DNA from: an uncultured Rickettsiales bacterium
GTDB taxonomy: Bacteria > Pseudomonadota > Alphaproteobacteria > Rickettsiales > UBA1997
DNA: 44,232 nucleotides
Direction: 5' to 3'
NCBI GenBank assembly: GCA_934747265.1
Contig: CAKVGI010000011.1
Location: 1-44,232 of the forward strand
A program made the position numbers and the translations under genes. This document shows positions 1-7,760 of this stretch, in pieces (the first letter of the stretch is position 1; each line of letters begins with the position of its first letter). The notes beneath the pieces were generated by a model. The model did no database searches, was not told the origin of the DNA, and worked only from the letters and a program-made list of their open reading frames with translations.

Positions 1-94
1 TTTCATTATAAAACATATAATGGTGGTTTCTTTAAAAATAAGGAGTATGTAGGCAATAATAAGTGAACAGTGTGCTTGATAAGGGGGGCAATGG

Positions 95-310
95 GAGAGT
101 ATTTTACATCAGCTCCCCCCTTACGAAGGGGAGCAAGGAGAAGGGGATATTCTGCAACTAACTCTCTCGTACTAAGTAATGTACTTATCTTATCTTCCCT
201 GTTAAGTTCCCTTATATCCTTCCCCTATCAAGTTTTTCTCCATCCATCCTGCCGAGAGGAAATACCCCCCCATCCCCCCCTGATAAGGGGGGTAAGGGGG
301 GTTTTAAATT
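95..310. repeat. G+C-rich intergenic palindromic repeat cluster
   Basis: This C- and G-run-rich stretch lies in otherwise A+T-rich DNA. It is built from short imperfect palindromes of the form CCCCCTTACGAAGGGG and CCCCCCTGATAAGGGGGG, with linkers such as TATTCTGCAACTAACT. The same words recur around 24982-25930 and, decayed, around 7428-7560, so this is a dispersed repeat family in this genome. A reading frame crosses it (70-348), but its translation is just the repeat read as protein, so no gene is called. The rest of 1-417 is A+T-rich and holds the promoter of the next gene. Confidence 0.8.
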
Positions 311-358
311 ACTTGATTGTATTAAATTATCTCCAAATTCTCATATAACATAATCCAC

Positions 359-387
359 TTGAAAAATATAATATTATAATTTACAAT
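359..387 (+). promoter_or_regulatory. Putative sigma-70 promoter of pilin-like gene, shared with the paralogue at 31331
   Basis: TTGAAA (359-364), 17 bp, TACAAT (382-387). The roughly 70 bases before the start codon resemble those before the paralogue at 31331 (TTGAAA-17-TATAAT), with matching words TTGAAAAA, AATTATG, ATATAT and TTTTTAT in the same order. That suggests duplication of gene plus promoter. No clear Shine-Dalgarno sequence is visible. Confidence 0.55.
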
Positions 388-417
388 TATGTCATATATC
401 AATCATTTTTATGTAGC

Positions 418-1128
418 GTGAATAATAACAATAACAAAGCTTTTTCACTTATAGAATTATCTATTGTTCTTATAATAATTGGATTATTGGTGGCTGGTAT
501 TACTGGTGGACAGAGTTTAATCGAGAGTGCAAAGATTCGCGGATTTGCAAATGAAATCAATAGTTATCGGCAAGCATATAACTCCTTTGTAGCTCTTAAC
601 AATAAAATTCCAGGCGATCGTAATGGTAGTGGAAAAATTGGTTTATACAGCGGACAAACTTATAATAGTAGAAGTTTTCCAGCTCCATATAATGCAAATA
701 ATAATGAATACAAAATACCTAATGCACTATCAGCACCTTTTGTTGATCTATATTTAGCAAAAATAATAGATTTTAAGCCAAAAGAAACAAATTCAGCAGC
801 TTATAACAATATAGAAAGTTTAGGTTTACCTTCATCAAAATATATAAAAGCAGTATATTATTTTGAATATGGGTATGCAGCCAATAATTCAGAAGCTACA
901 AATAAACAAAATTGTAAATATATGATATCACCAGGAAATAAAATAACAGCGAATACAACAAAAAATAGCATTAACCCAAAATATTTAAAAAATTATGATG
1001 AAAAATATGACGATGGAATATATAATGATGGAATTATAAGAGGTAATTGCGACTCTATACCATATGATACAGCAATTTTAGAAAATAAAAAATGCAATAT
1101 AGTAATAACATCATTAGAATTAATTTAA
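418..1128 (+). CDS. Prepilin-like protein (type IV pilin/pseudopilin N-terminus)
   Basis: A 236-residue protein starting at a GTG codon. Residues 7-27 carry a prepilin signature: a short Asn/Lys-rich leader, then KA|FSLIELSIVLIIIGLLV with Glu at +5 of the mature protein and a hydrophobic helix. The residue before the predicted cleavage is Ala rather than the usual Gly. The rest is Asn-rich and ends in a family signature, K-x-DDG-x-Y-x-x-G-x-I-R-x-x-C followed by a later Cys. This signature is shared with the proteins at 18099 and 31331 and the remnant at 3698. The paralogues also share a Pro-Gly-Asp segment (IPGDRN here) near residue 67 and a P-x-x-x-APF-x-(E/D)-LYL segment. The family likely forms or decorates a surface pseudopilus, or is simply a membrane-anchored secreted protein. 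No secretion ATPase or prepilin peptidase lies in the window. Confidence 0.8.
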   Translation: MNNNNNKAFSLIELSIVLIIIGLLVAGITGGQSLIESAKIRGFANEINSYRQAYNSFVALNNKIPGDRNGSGKIGLYSGQTYNSRSFPAPYNANNNEYKIPNALSAPFVDLYLAKIIDFKPKETNSAAYNNIESLGLPSSKYIKAVYYFEYGYAANNSEATNKQNCKYMISPGNKITANTTKNSINPKYLKNYDEKYDDGIYNDGIIRGNCDSIPYDTAILENKKCNIVITSLELI

Positions 1129-2100
1129 ATTATAATTTGATTTTAATGGGGCAGGGTAGAAATCCACTCGTTTGTAGAATATTGACAGAATAAAATTAAT
1201 AATACCTTGTTTATAATTTTAATGAAGCTAATTTAAAAAATCGACAAAATAGATAAATAATAATAAAAAATAAAATTCATCATTAATTTGTATATTTTTT
1301 ATAAAAAACATTTATGTGAGAAGAAAAATCAAAAATATAAAGATTTTAGTAATAGAATTAAAAATTATGGGTTTTTTAATAAAAAAATTACAAAATAATA
1401 ATAAATATATAAGACAATAAGAAAATACAAGATGTAATATAAAAATATTAAGACACGATATAAACATTTCATCTAAATATTTTATCTAAATTCTACCAAA
1501 AATCTGTCCAATCTATGCAATTAATAAATATTGTATAATATATATTATGGAATTTTTATTGCAATATATATTCTTGAAATAATATATATTTATCAATATC
1601 ATATATGGTATCTTTTAAAGTTTTTTATTAAAAAAATATTTTTTATAAAAAACATTTAATGTACTTAAAAAATTTTATATTTAATTCTACTACTTTGACG
1701 TCTTACCACGATATTATTAACCAACAACATTATATTATATTAAATAAATACCCCTATTTTTCATTATTGGTAGTATAAAATTCATAAAAGTGATAATTTT
1801 TTAAAAAAACTGAAATATAAGAGCATATAAATCAATTTTGATGTTATTTAATTAATTTGTTTATTTTTAGTGTTATTTTCTTGTTATTATAAATAATATA
1901 TTTAAAAGTAATTAATTATAAGTATTTGTATATTATATTGTATTTTAATATTATTTTAAGTTTTAGTTAATCTAGTACTTTAATTATTATTTTAAATATC
2001 TTTTATTTTAAACGAAAAATTATATAATTTTAATCATTTTATTTAATTGTTAAGTAAAAAATATATTATAATATATACTTTTGATATAGAAAATATTGAG
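1129..2100. other. A+T-rich intergenic region with one doubtful small ORF
   Basis: About 970 bases with no recognisable gene. The only open frame with protein-like composition is 1659-1778 on the plus strand (39 codons from ATG, beginning MYLKNFIFNS). I do not recognise it and it has no clear ribosome binding site. The rest is runs of A and T with short chance palindromes. Confidence 0.5.
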
Positions 2101-2580
2101 TTAAATATATTCTATTGGGAATAATAAGTTAATTTCGTCTTGCTTATCGTTCATATCGTAAAATTCCTGCATTGCTCCGACCATATCATATTTATGTTTT
2201 GGTAAATAATCTTGTGTTATATATTCAAAAATATCTTGATATTTATCCTTCTGACATTTTACAGCTACATACTTAAAAGCTGGTATAACTAACTTATACC
2301 AGCCATTTGGTGCAGTTGCACCATCTATAACTTCACATCCAGCTAAATACTTACCTTGCCAATTCCAAGGTAAAAACAATTCATCAATATCAGTCATAAC
2401 ACCCCAAAAACCAACAATATTTCCGTTTTTATCGGTTTTTGCAAGATTACTTATTTCGTTAAACGAATTATTCGCTTCATCCCACAATTCCTGTATCCAA
2501 GATGAATTGCTATCAGATGCACCCTGCCCCATTTTTCCAATTACGGATATTTTACTTTTTTCTATTATTTTTATATCCAT
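2101..2580 (-). CDS. GyrI-like / AraC effector-binding-domain protein
   Basis: A 159-residue protein from the ATG at 2580. An ATG 21 bases upstream (2601) lies inside the preceding gene, while the ATG at 2580 follows that gene's stop by one base and the purine-rich end GAAGAAGAATAAA could serve as its ribosome site. The fold resembles the stand-alone GyrI-like small-molecule-binding domain, also found at the C-terminus of AraC/MerR regulators. Visible elements are the N-terminal strand KIIEKSKISVIG, a central GVM turn, the WYKLVIPAFKYVAVKC strand pair and a C-terminal IFEYITQDYLPKHKY helix. No DNA-binding domain is present. Family members bind diverse ligands and some modulate gyrase, so the substrate here is unknown. 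It is probably co-transcribed with the NifU-like gene. Confidence 0.7.
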   Translation of the reverse strand: MDIKIIEKSKISVIGKMGQGASDSNSSWIQELWDEANNSFNEISNLAKTDKNGNIVGFWGVMTDIDELFLPWNWQGKYLAGCEVIDGATAPNGWYKLVIPAFKYVAVKCQKDKYQDIFEYITQDYLPKHKYDMVGAMQEFYDMNDKQDEINLLFPIEYI

Positions 2581-2581
2581 T

Positions 2582-2842
2582 TTATTCTTCTTCTGGTTCA
2601 AAATTCATTGAAATAACTTCCTGAATTTCTGGAATGTATTCTTTTAAGATTCCTTCAACTGCATTTTTTAATGTAATTGAAGCCATAGGACAACCATGAC
2701 AGGCGCCAAGCAATCTAACTTTTAAAATACCGTCATCATAGTCAACAAACTCAATATTACCGCCATCCATTACCAATGCTGGTCTTATTTTTTCTGTAAT
2801 TTGCTTTTTAATCTCCTTGATTATTTCTTCTTTTTCGCTCAT
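2582..2842 (-). CDS. NifU C-terminal-like (Nfu) Fe-S cluster scaffold
   Basis: An 86-residue protein that is only the Nfu domain, as in short NifU-like proteins. The conserved start of the domain (IRPALVMDGGNIEFV) is followed by the paired cysteines GACHGCPMAS (CxxC), which in this family carry a [4Fe-4S] cluster between two subunits for delivery to apoproteins. The length is normal for a single-domain Nfu. It is first in a two-gene unit with the GyrI-like gene (1-base gap) and divergent from lptB across about 107 bases, where both promoters must lie. Function in cytosolic Fe-S maturation is well supported by family. The specific clients are unknown. Confidence 0.9.
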   Translation of the reverse strand: MSEKEEIIKEIKKQITEKIRPALVMDGGNIEFVDYDDGILKVRLLGACHGCPMASITLKNAVEGILKEYIPEIQEVISMNFEPEEE

Positions 2843-2949
2843 TTTTTTACAATTTATTTACTTACTTTTAAAATAAAACAATATAAATTATCTTGCAAAT
2901 ATTTTTTTATATAATATTATATTTCATAAGGTTTTATTAAAAAATATTT

Positions 2950-3696
2950 ATGAAAGACGTTCAAACACCAACAAAATTAGAAGTTGTAAATTTAAAAAAG
3001 AATTATGGAACAAAAGCAGTATTAAAAGATATTAGTATATCTTTACAAAAAGGTGAGGCTGTTGGGCTTTTAGGACCAAACGGAGCCGGTAAAACAACTT
3101 TATTTTATACAATAGTTGGATTAATAAAAGCTGATAGCGGAAAAGTTATATTGGATAATCAAGATATAACAAGTTTACCAATGTATATGAGAGCTAGAAT
3201 GGGTATTGGATATCTGCCACAAGAAAGTTCTATTTTTAGAGGTATGAATGTTGAGCAAAATATTTTATCCGTTCTACAAATTAGAGAGAAAAATAAAAAG
3301 CAACAAATCAAAAAAATGAAAGCTTTAATAGAAGAGTTTTCTATAGAACATATTAGAAAAAGTCAAGCATTAGCACTATCTGGCGGAGAAAGAAGAAGAG
3401 TTGAGATAGCTAGAACGCTCGCTTGTGATCCATCTTTTATATTACTTGATGAACCTTTTGCTGGTATAGATCCAATAGCTGTAAATGATATAATGTCTAT
3501 GGTAAAGCATTTAAAGAATAGAAATATTGGCGTTTTGATTACAGATCACAATGTTAGAGAAACGCTTAAAATAGTTGACAGAGCTTACATTGTATATGAT
3601 GGAAAAATCTTAATGTCTGGCACACCAGATGAAATAAAAAATCATAAAGAAGTAAAGAGAGTTTATTTAGGTGAAAATTTTTGCGAAATAAATTAA
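2950..3696 (+). CDS. lptB: LPS export ABC transporter ATPase LptB
   Basis: A 248-residue single-domain ABC ATPase. Walker A is GPNGAGKTT (near residue 40). The signature LSGGERRR, Walker B ILLDEPFAGIDP and H-loop TDHN follow in order. The FAGIDP segment after Walker B, the YLPQESSIFRGMNVEQN Q-loop region and a C-terminal YLGENF are typical of LptB rather than of branched-chain amino-acid transporters. LptB drives LptFG at the inner membrane to push lipopolysaccharide across the Lpt bridge. Together with lpxD and kdsD in this window it indicates the cell makes and exports LPS. lptA and lptC, often adjacent, are not here. Confidence 0.93.
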   Translation: MKDVQTPTKLEVVNLKKNYGTKAVLKDISISLQKGEAVGLLGPNGAGKTTLFYTIVGLIKADSGKVILDNQDITSLPMYMRARMGIGYLPQESSIFRGMNVEQNILSVLQIREKNKKQQIKKMKALIEEFSIEHIRKSQALALSGGERRRVEIARTLACDPSFILLDEPFAGIDPIAVNDIMSMVKHLKNRNIGVLITDHNVRETLKIVDRAYIVYDGKILMSGTPDEIKNHKEVKRVYLGENFCEIN

Positions 3697-3697
3697 A

Positions 3698-3879
3698 TTA
3701 TAAATTTTTCCAAACAATATATGATATAAAACCACAATTACATTTATTTTTAATAGAATTTTCATAAGTTCCACAACAACTTGCTCTAATATCACCATAA
3801 TTATATAAGCCGTCATCATATTTTTTATCCAGTTTATACGCAAGATTTGAAATGGTGATAATTCTATTAAGGATAAAAT
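3698..3879 (-). pseudogene. Internally deleted prepilin-like pseudogene
   Basis: Read on the minus strand, 3873-3856 encodes SLIELS, preceded by NSKIL, matching the FSLIELS start of the pilin-like family. From 3841 to 3698, in another frame, 47 codons encode the family C-terminus: LDKKYDDGLYNYGDIR, a Cys pair, then CNC, then a TAA stop. The middle of the gene (about 150-180 codons in the intact paralogues) is missing and the two ends are out of frame. This is the scar of a fourth family member. The end lies two bases beyond the lptB stop codon, so the genes were convergent neighbours. Confidence 0.8.
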
Positions 3880-3932
3880 TTTACTATTATCTATATTTAA
3901 AAAATGGATTTGTTTAAATATTTATATAGCTA

Positions 3933-3959
3933 TTGACAATTATATTTTTGTGCTATAAT
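3933..3959 (+). promoter_or_regulatory. Putative promoter of the protease-like gene
   Basis: TTGACA (3933-3938), 15 bp, TATAAT (3954-3959), with the ATG 37 bases downstream and an AGGATAT element before it. Both hexamers are perfect but the spacer is two bases short of the optimum. Confidence 0.6.
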
Positions 3960-3996
3960 ATGAGATAATTAAAAAAAATAATAGGATATAAATAAA

Positions 3997-6900
3997 ATGG
4001 GAATTGTGGGGCGATTACTTGGTGTAAACAGGAAAAAAAGTGTAAAACAGCTTAAAAGAAATGATGCAAGTGCAAGTGCAGATAATTATTTTGTTTACGA
4101 ATTAGAAATAGGCACAGAATTACCACAAGGAAGTGAAAAAAAGAAATTTTTTGCTTTTTTTCAGGAAAAAGAAAAACCAACAAGTGTAAAAAAATTAGCA
4201 AAAGACCAAGTTGAATTAATCACAAAGAAAGATGGAAGTATGGAATTTGAACTTTTAGGTAAGATGGAAGGAAAAACTGGACATTTAATTTTATCAGATG
4301 ATCCTAGACTAGACAAAAATTTTGAAACGAAAAAAGAAGAATATTTAAAGAAACCAAGTGAGCATGGTGTAAAAACAAGAATTAAAAACGGTATTGCCAC
4401 TATAGATCAGAATACCACTAAAAAATTAAAAGGAATTATAAAAAGTAGACACAAGGAAGAGACTGAGAAAGAGGAGAGAAAGAGACAAGAAGAAAGAAAA
4501 AAGAAAGAGGAACAATTATCCACATTTGATAAGCAACTTGCTGAGTTACTGACAAAAGAAGGATATGATTTACCGTCTTTTGGAGTAGAACCAAATAGTT
4601 TTAAGTATCTTTGCCGTCGAAACGAAAAAACCAAAAAAACTACAGTAATATTACCTGCAAGTGATGATGAAGATACTTACAACGAGAGAATGGAACAACT
4701 TAGAAAAGTTCTTTATCCGGATGATCAAGTAACATTTGTTATACCATATTTTCAAGATAATAAATGGTATGGAATTGTTGAAGATTGTAACTTTCAAAGA
4801 GAATCTTATGAATTTCAAAGAGAATCTTATGGAGATAATAGTCATGTTCTAAATTTTATTGCCAATTACGCAAAAAATGATTATTTTGATGAATTTATTC
4901 TTGTTAGAGATAAACAAAGCCAAATTACTCTTGATGAAAAAACAAAAGATATAGAAGGAAATAAATGTTACCATATAACACTATCAGATGGTAAAAGCGG
5001 AATTTTATATGCGGGAACACCAAACAAAAAAGGCAAAGAATACATCTATAGTTTAACCGAGAAAAAATTATCAATATGTCCAGAAGATAATCATTTTGTC
5101 TATCCTGATGAAGATACCGATATAAATGAACAAACTCATTTTTACATGCGATATCTTACGGAAGATGGTACCGCAGATTTTGTACAAATAGAACCACTTA
5201 AAGAAAGAGATATAGGAGGCGAATTAACCGGTCGGTATTCTTTTCCTGAATCTAGCATTATTGAAAATATAAACATTAAAGAATATAAGAGAAAGAGACG
5301 AAAGGAAAAGGAAAGAAAAAGGAAAGAAGAACAATCACGTAATTCTAGAGAGTCAGAAAGTGTAAAGCAACAACAACAAAAAGATACGGAACGACAATTA
5401 TCCGAATTTGATAAGCAACTTGCTGAGTTACTGACAAAAGAAGGATATGATTTACCGTCTTTTGGAGTAGAACCAAATAGTTTTAAGTATCTTTGCCGTC
5501 GAAACGAAAAAACCAAAAAAACTACAGTAATATTACCTGCAAGTGATGATGAAGATACTTACAACGAGAGAATGGAACAACTTAGAAAAGTTCTTTATCC
5601 GGATGATCAAGTAACATTTGTTATACCATATTTTCAAGATAATAAATGGTATGGAATTGTTGAAGATTGTAACTTTCAAAGAGAATCTTATGAATTTCAA
5701 AGAGAATCTTATGGAGATAATAGTCATGTTCTAAATTTTATTGCCAATTACGCAAAAAATGATTATTTTGATGAATTTATTCTTGTTAGAGATAAACAAA
5801 GCCAAATTACTCTTGATGAAAAAACAAAAGATATAGAAGGAAATAAATGTTACCATATAACACTATCAGATGGTAAAAGCGGAATTTTATATGCGGGAAC
5901 ACCAAACAAAAAAGGCAAAGAATACATCTATAGTTTAACCGAGAAAAAATTATCAATATGTCCAGAAGATAATCATTTTGTCTATCCTGATGAAGATACC
6001 GATATAAATGAACAAACTCATTTTTACATGCGATATCTTACGGAAGATGGTACCGCAGATTTTGTACAAATAGAACCACTTAAAGAAAGAGATATAGGAG
6101 GCGAATTAACCGGTCGGTATTCTTTTCCTGAATCTAGCATTATTGAAAATATAAACATTAAAGAATATAAGAGAAAGAGACGAAAGGAACAAAGAAAACG
6201 AGAGGAAGAGGAAGAAAAGAGGTTTACTGAGGAAGAAAGGCAATTATCATCAGAAAGCTTTGCAGTGTCGTTATATCAATATATTAATAGCAAAAGATCA
6301 CAAAAAGAAAAAGACCTTAAAGAAGGAAAAGCAGGAAAAACAAAAGAAAAAATAGGACAGATGTATGCTGACGCTCAATTAACTGATGGCGGCATAAGTA
6401 GTTTCTTTTCTGATTTTTTTCTTGTAGAAGAAAAAGAAGGAGGAGAAACAAAATATGAAGATAAATATGATTCAGTTAAACATGTAGTAATAGATAGTGG
6501 TAAGCGTACACAAGAAGCAACTGAGTCATATTCTTCAGAAGAAAAAGTATATTTAATAAAGAAACAAAGTGGTAAGACTATAGTTTTATTACATCCAATA
6601 GATGGTACATATTTTACAAATGGAAAATATGAGCAAGAAAAAGAACAAGAAATTTTTAGAGACCAATTAGATAAATTTCAAAAAAAATATAAAGAATGCC
6701 ACCCAAAAGAAGATTTAGGATCAGAAATAACATTTGCTGTTCCGCTTAATACAGGATGTCATTGGGTAATGAAATATGGTCAATATGATGTGGATAACAC
6801 ACAAATTATTGGAGAAACAGTACAAATAGCCGATTCCTTAAAAGATGGAAGACAAGAAGATGATTGGTCTTGTGGCTATCATACCGCGATGGCTTGTGCT

Positions 6901-7254
6901 GAATTAGCTACGCATGGTTATGAGCAGTTTAAAAATATGGAGCAAGGTCGTATAGATCAAGCAAAAGATAGAAAACTTGCAATAATGACGATGTTAAGTG
7001 AAATACTGGAAAAAAATGACGCACTATGGAACAAGATAGAGCGGTTGATATATGAAAGTGGGGTAGATACTTATTGGCATTCGAACAATGAAGAGGAAAG
7101 AAAAAAAGTAGAAAAAGAAAAAGAAAAAGTGCCTAATCGAAAAAGCAAACTTAGTGCTTTTGTTAACATTGAAACTGTTTTAAAAGATGCTGAAAATGTC
7201 TGTTGTAGCGGAGTGTCGCAAAATAAAAATAATCAACGAAAAGGTAGAAATTAA
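3997..7254 (+). CDS. Large repeat protein with C-terminal Ulp1/C48-like cysteine protease domain, candidate host-directed effector
   Basis: A 1085-residue protein. The C-terminal domain shows the order His-Asp-Gln-Cys of Ulp1-type (C48) proteases: H922 in CHWVMKYG, D946 in IADSLKDG, Q953 in GRQEDDW and C959 in WSCGYHT. This family removes SUMO, NEDD8 or ubiquitin from eukaryotic proteins, so in a bacterium it suggests an exported effector. No signal peptide is visible, so export would need a type IV or similar system (inference). Residues 177-437 and 471-731 are the same sequence twice. Each copy contains VTFVIPYFQDNKWYG, resembling ITFAVPLNTGCHW of the protease but with Lys (256, 550) where His should be, so the copies may be inactive protease-like domains. 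Lys/Glu-rich coiled-coil linkers separate the parts. The short N-terminal region (1-176) is unrecognised. Confidence 0.75.
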   Translation: MGIVGRLLGVNRKKSVKQLKRNDASASADNYFVYELEIGTELPQGSEKKKFFAFFQEKEKPTSVKKLAKDQVELITKKDGSMEFELLGKMEGKTGHLILSDDPRLDKNFETKKEEYLKKPSEHGVKTRIKNGIATIDQNTTKKLKGIIKSRHKEETEKEERKRQEERKKKEEQLSTFDKQLAELLTKEGYDLPSFGVEPNSFKYLCRRNEKTKKTTVILPASDDEDTYNERMEQLRKVLYPDDQVTFVIPYFQDNKWYGIVEDCNFQRESYEFQRESYGDNSHVLNFIANYAKNDYFDEFILVRDKQSQITLDEKTKDIEGNKCYHITLSDGKSGILYAGTPNKKGKEYIYSLTEKKLSICPEDNHFVYPDEDTDINEQTHFYMRYLTEDGTADFVQIEPLKERDIGGELTGRYSFPESSIIENINIKEYKRKRRKEKERKRKEEQSRNSRESESVKQQQQKDTERQLSEFDKQLAELLTKEGYDLPSFGVEPNSFKYLCRRNEKTKKTTVILPASDDEDTYNERMEQLRKVLYPDDQVTFVIPYFQDNKWYGIVEDCNFQRESYEFQRESYGDNSHVLNFIANYAKNDYFDEFILVRDKQSQITLDEKTKDIEGNKCYHITLSDGKSGILYAGTPNKKGKEYIYSLTEKKLSICPEDNHFVYPDEDTDINEQTHFYMRYLTEDGTADFVQIEPLKERDIGGELTGRYSFPESSIIENINIKEYKRKRRKEQRKREEEEEKRFTEEERQLSSESFAVSLYQYINSKRSQKEKDLKEGKAGKTKEKIGQMYADAQLTDGGISSFFSDFFLVEEKEGGETKYEDKYDSVKHVVIDSGKRTQEATESYSSEEKVYLIKKQSGKTIVLLHPIDGTYFTNGKYEQEKEQEIFRDQLDKFQKKYKECHPKEDLGSEITFAVPLNTGCHWVMKYGQYDVDNTQIIGETVQIADSLKDGRQEDDWSCGYHTAMACAELATHGYEQFKNMEQGRIDQAKDRKLAIMTMLSEILEKNDALWNKIERLIYESGVDTYWHSNNEEERKKVEKEKEKVPNRKSKLSAFVNIETVLKDAENVCCSGVSQNKNNQRKGRN
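4525..6189 (+). repeat. Tandem intragenic duplication, 783 bp per copy, period 882 bp
   Basis: Bases 4525-5307 and 5407-6189 read as the same sequence, and the two 261-residue translations are identical. The offset of 882 bp is 294 codons, so the frame is kept. Between the copies lies a 99-bp Lys/Glu/Arg/Gln-rich linker. Each copy also holds a smaller internal tandem, FQRESY twice. The lack of silent differences means a very recent duplication or ongoing gene conversion. Confidence 0.9.
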
Positions 7255-7677
7255 TTTTCTTATTTAATAAAAAATAATATTCGGTTTTGGCATTATCCAA
7301 TATTTATTGACTATTATTTTTATAATTATGTTTAATAATATAAAATGTAAATATTGTAATTTAGATTTAATTTTTAAAATAGGTTATTTAAGTTATAATA
7401 ATAAACAAAGAAAATGTAATATTGACTACGTCAGATCCATCTTACAAATGGCGACAGAAACATGTATTAACTTCATCAGCCATCCTTACAAGGAAAGGCA
7501 GAAAGGAGTACCAATTTTATCAGCCCTCCCCTTTTTTACACAAAGGATGACGAGAGAAAAGTTAATTATGGAAATTCTTAAAAAGAATAATACTTCACTT
7601 TTTTATTTTAAAGTAATTCTTTGAAAGTATTGCTATATTACATTGAAAAACCATATTTTTCAATGTAAAAAAGATAC
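7255..7677. other. Intergenic region with decayed repeat copy and a hairpin
   Basis: 7428-7560 carries words of the dispersed G+C-rich repeat in decayed form: GACTACGTCAG, ATCTTACAAATGG, CTTCATCAGCC, CCTTACAAGGAAAGG. At 7640-7666 an 11-bp perfect hairpin (ACATTGAAAAA, loop CCATA, TTTTTCAATGT) lies just past the end of the non-coding RNA. It has no T-run in either direction and may be a processing signal or a back-up terminator. A 105-codon open frame (7307-7624) crosses the repeat and is not credible. Confidence 0.55.
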
Positions 7678-7722
7678 AAAAAAACGGTGTCAATTTCAAT
7701 ATTACTACAAAAACTGACACCG
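7678..7722 (-). terminator. Rho-independent terminator of the array RNA
   Basis: On the minus strand an 8-bp perfect stem CGGTGTCA / TGACACCG (7722-7715 with 7692-7685) closes a 22-base loop and is followed directly by seven U (7684-7678). It is among the strongest terminators in the window. It also occupies the position of a next hairpin in the array: the UCUAUU ending two bases 5' of its stem is complementary to the loop of the last array unit. Confidence 0.88.
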
Positions 7723-7760
7723 ATAATAGACATTCTTAATAAACTCTTACATATATTAAC

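Noticed and set aside
70..348. 92-codon open frame at the left edge
   Set aside because: Its translation is the G+C-rich repeat read as protein (APPLRRG, PPLIRGVRG); the same strings occur in the other repeat copies.
4515..4524. DnaA-box-like TTATCCACA
   Set aside because: It is inside the coding sequence of the protease-like gene, single, and far from dnaA; a chance match.
7307..7624. 105-codon open frame after the protease-like gene
   Set aside because: It crosses the decayed repeat copy, has no ribosome site, and resembles no protein family.
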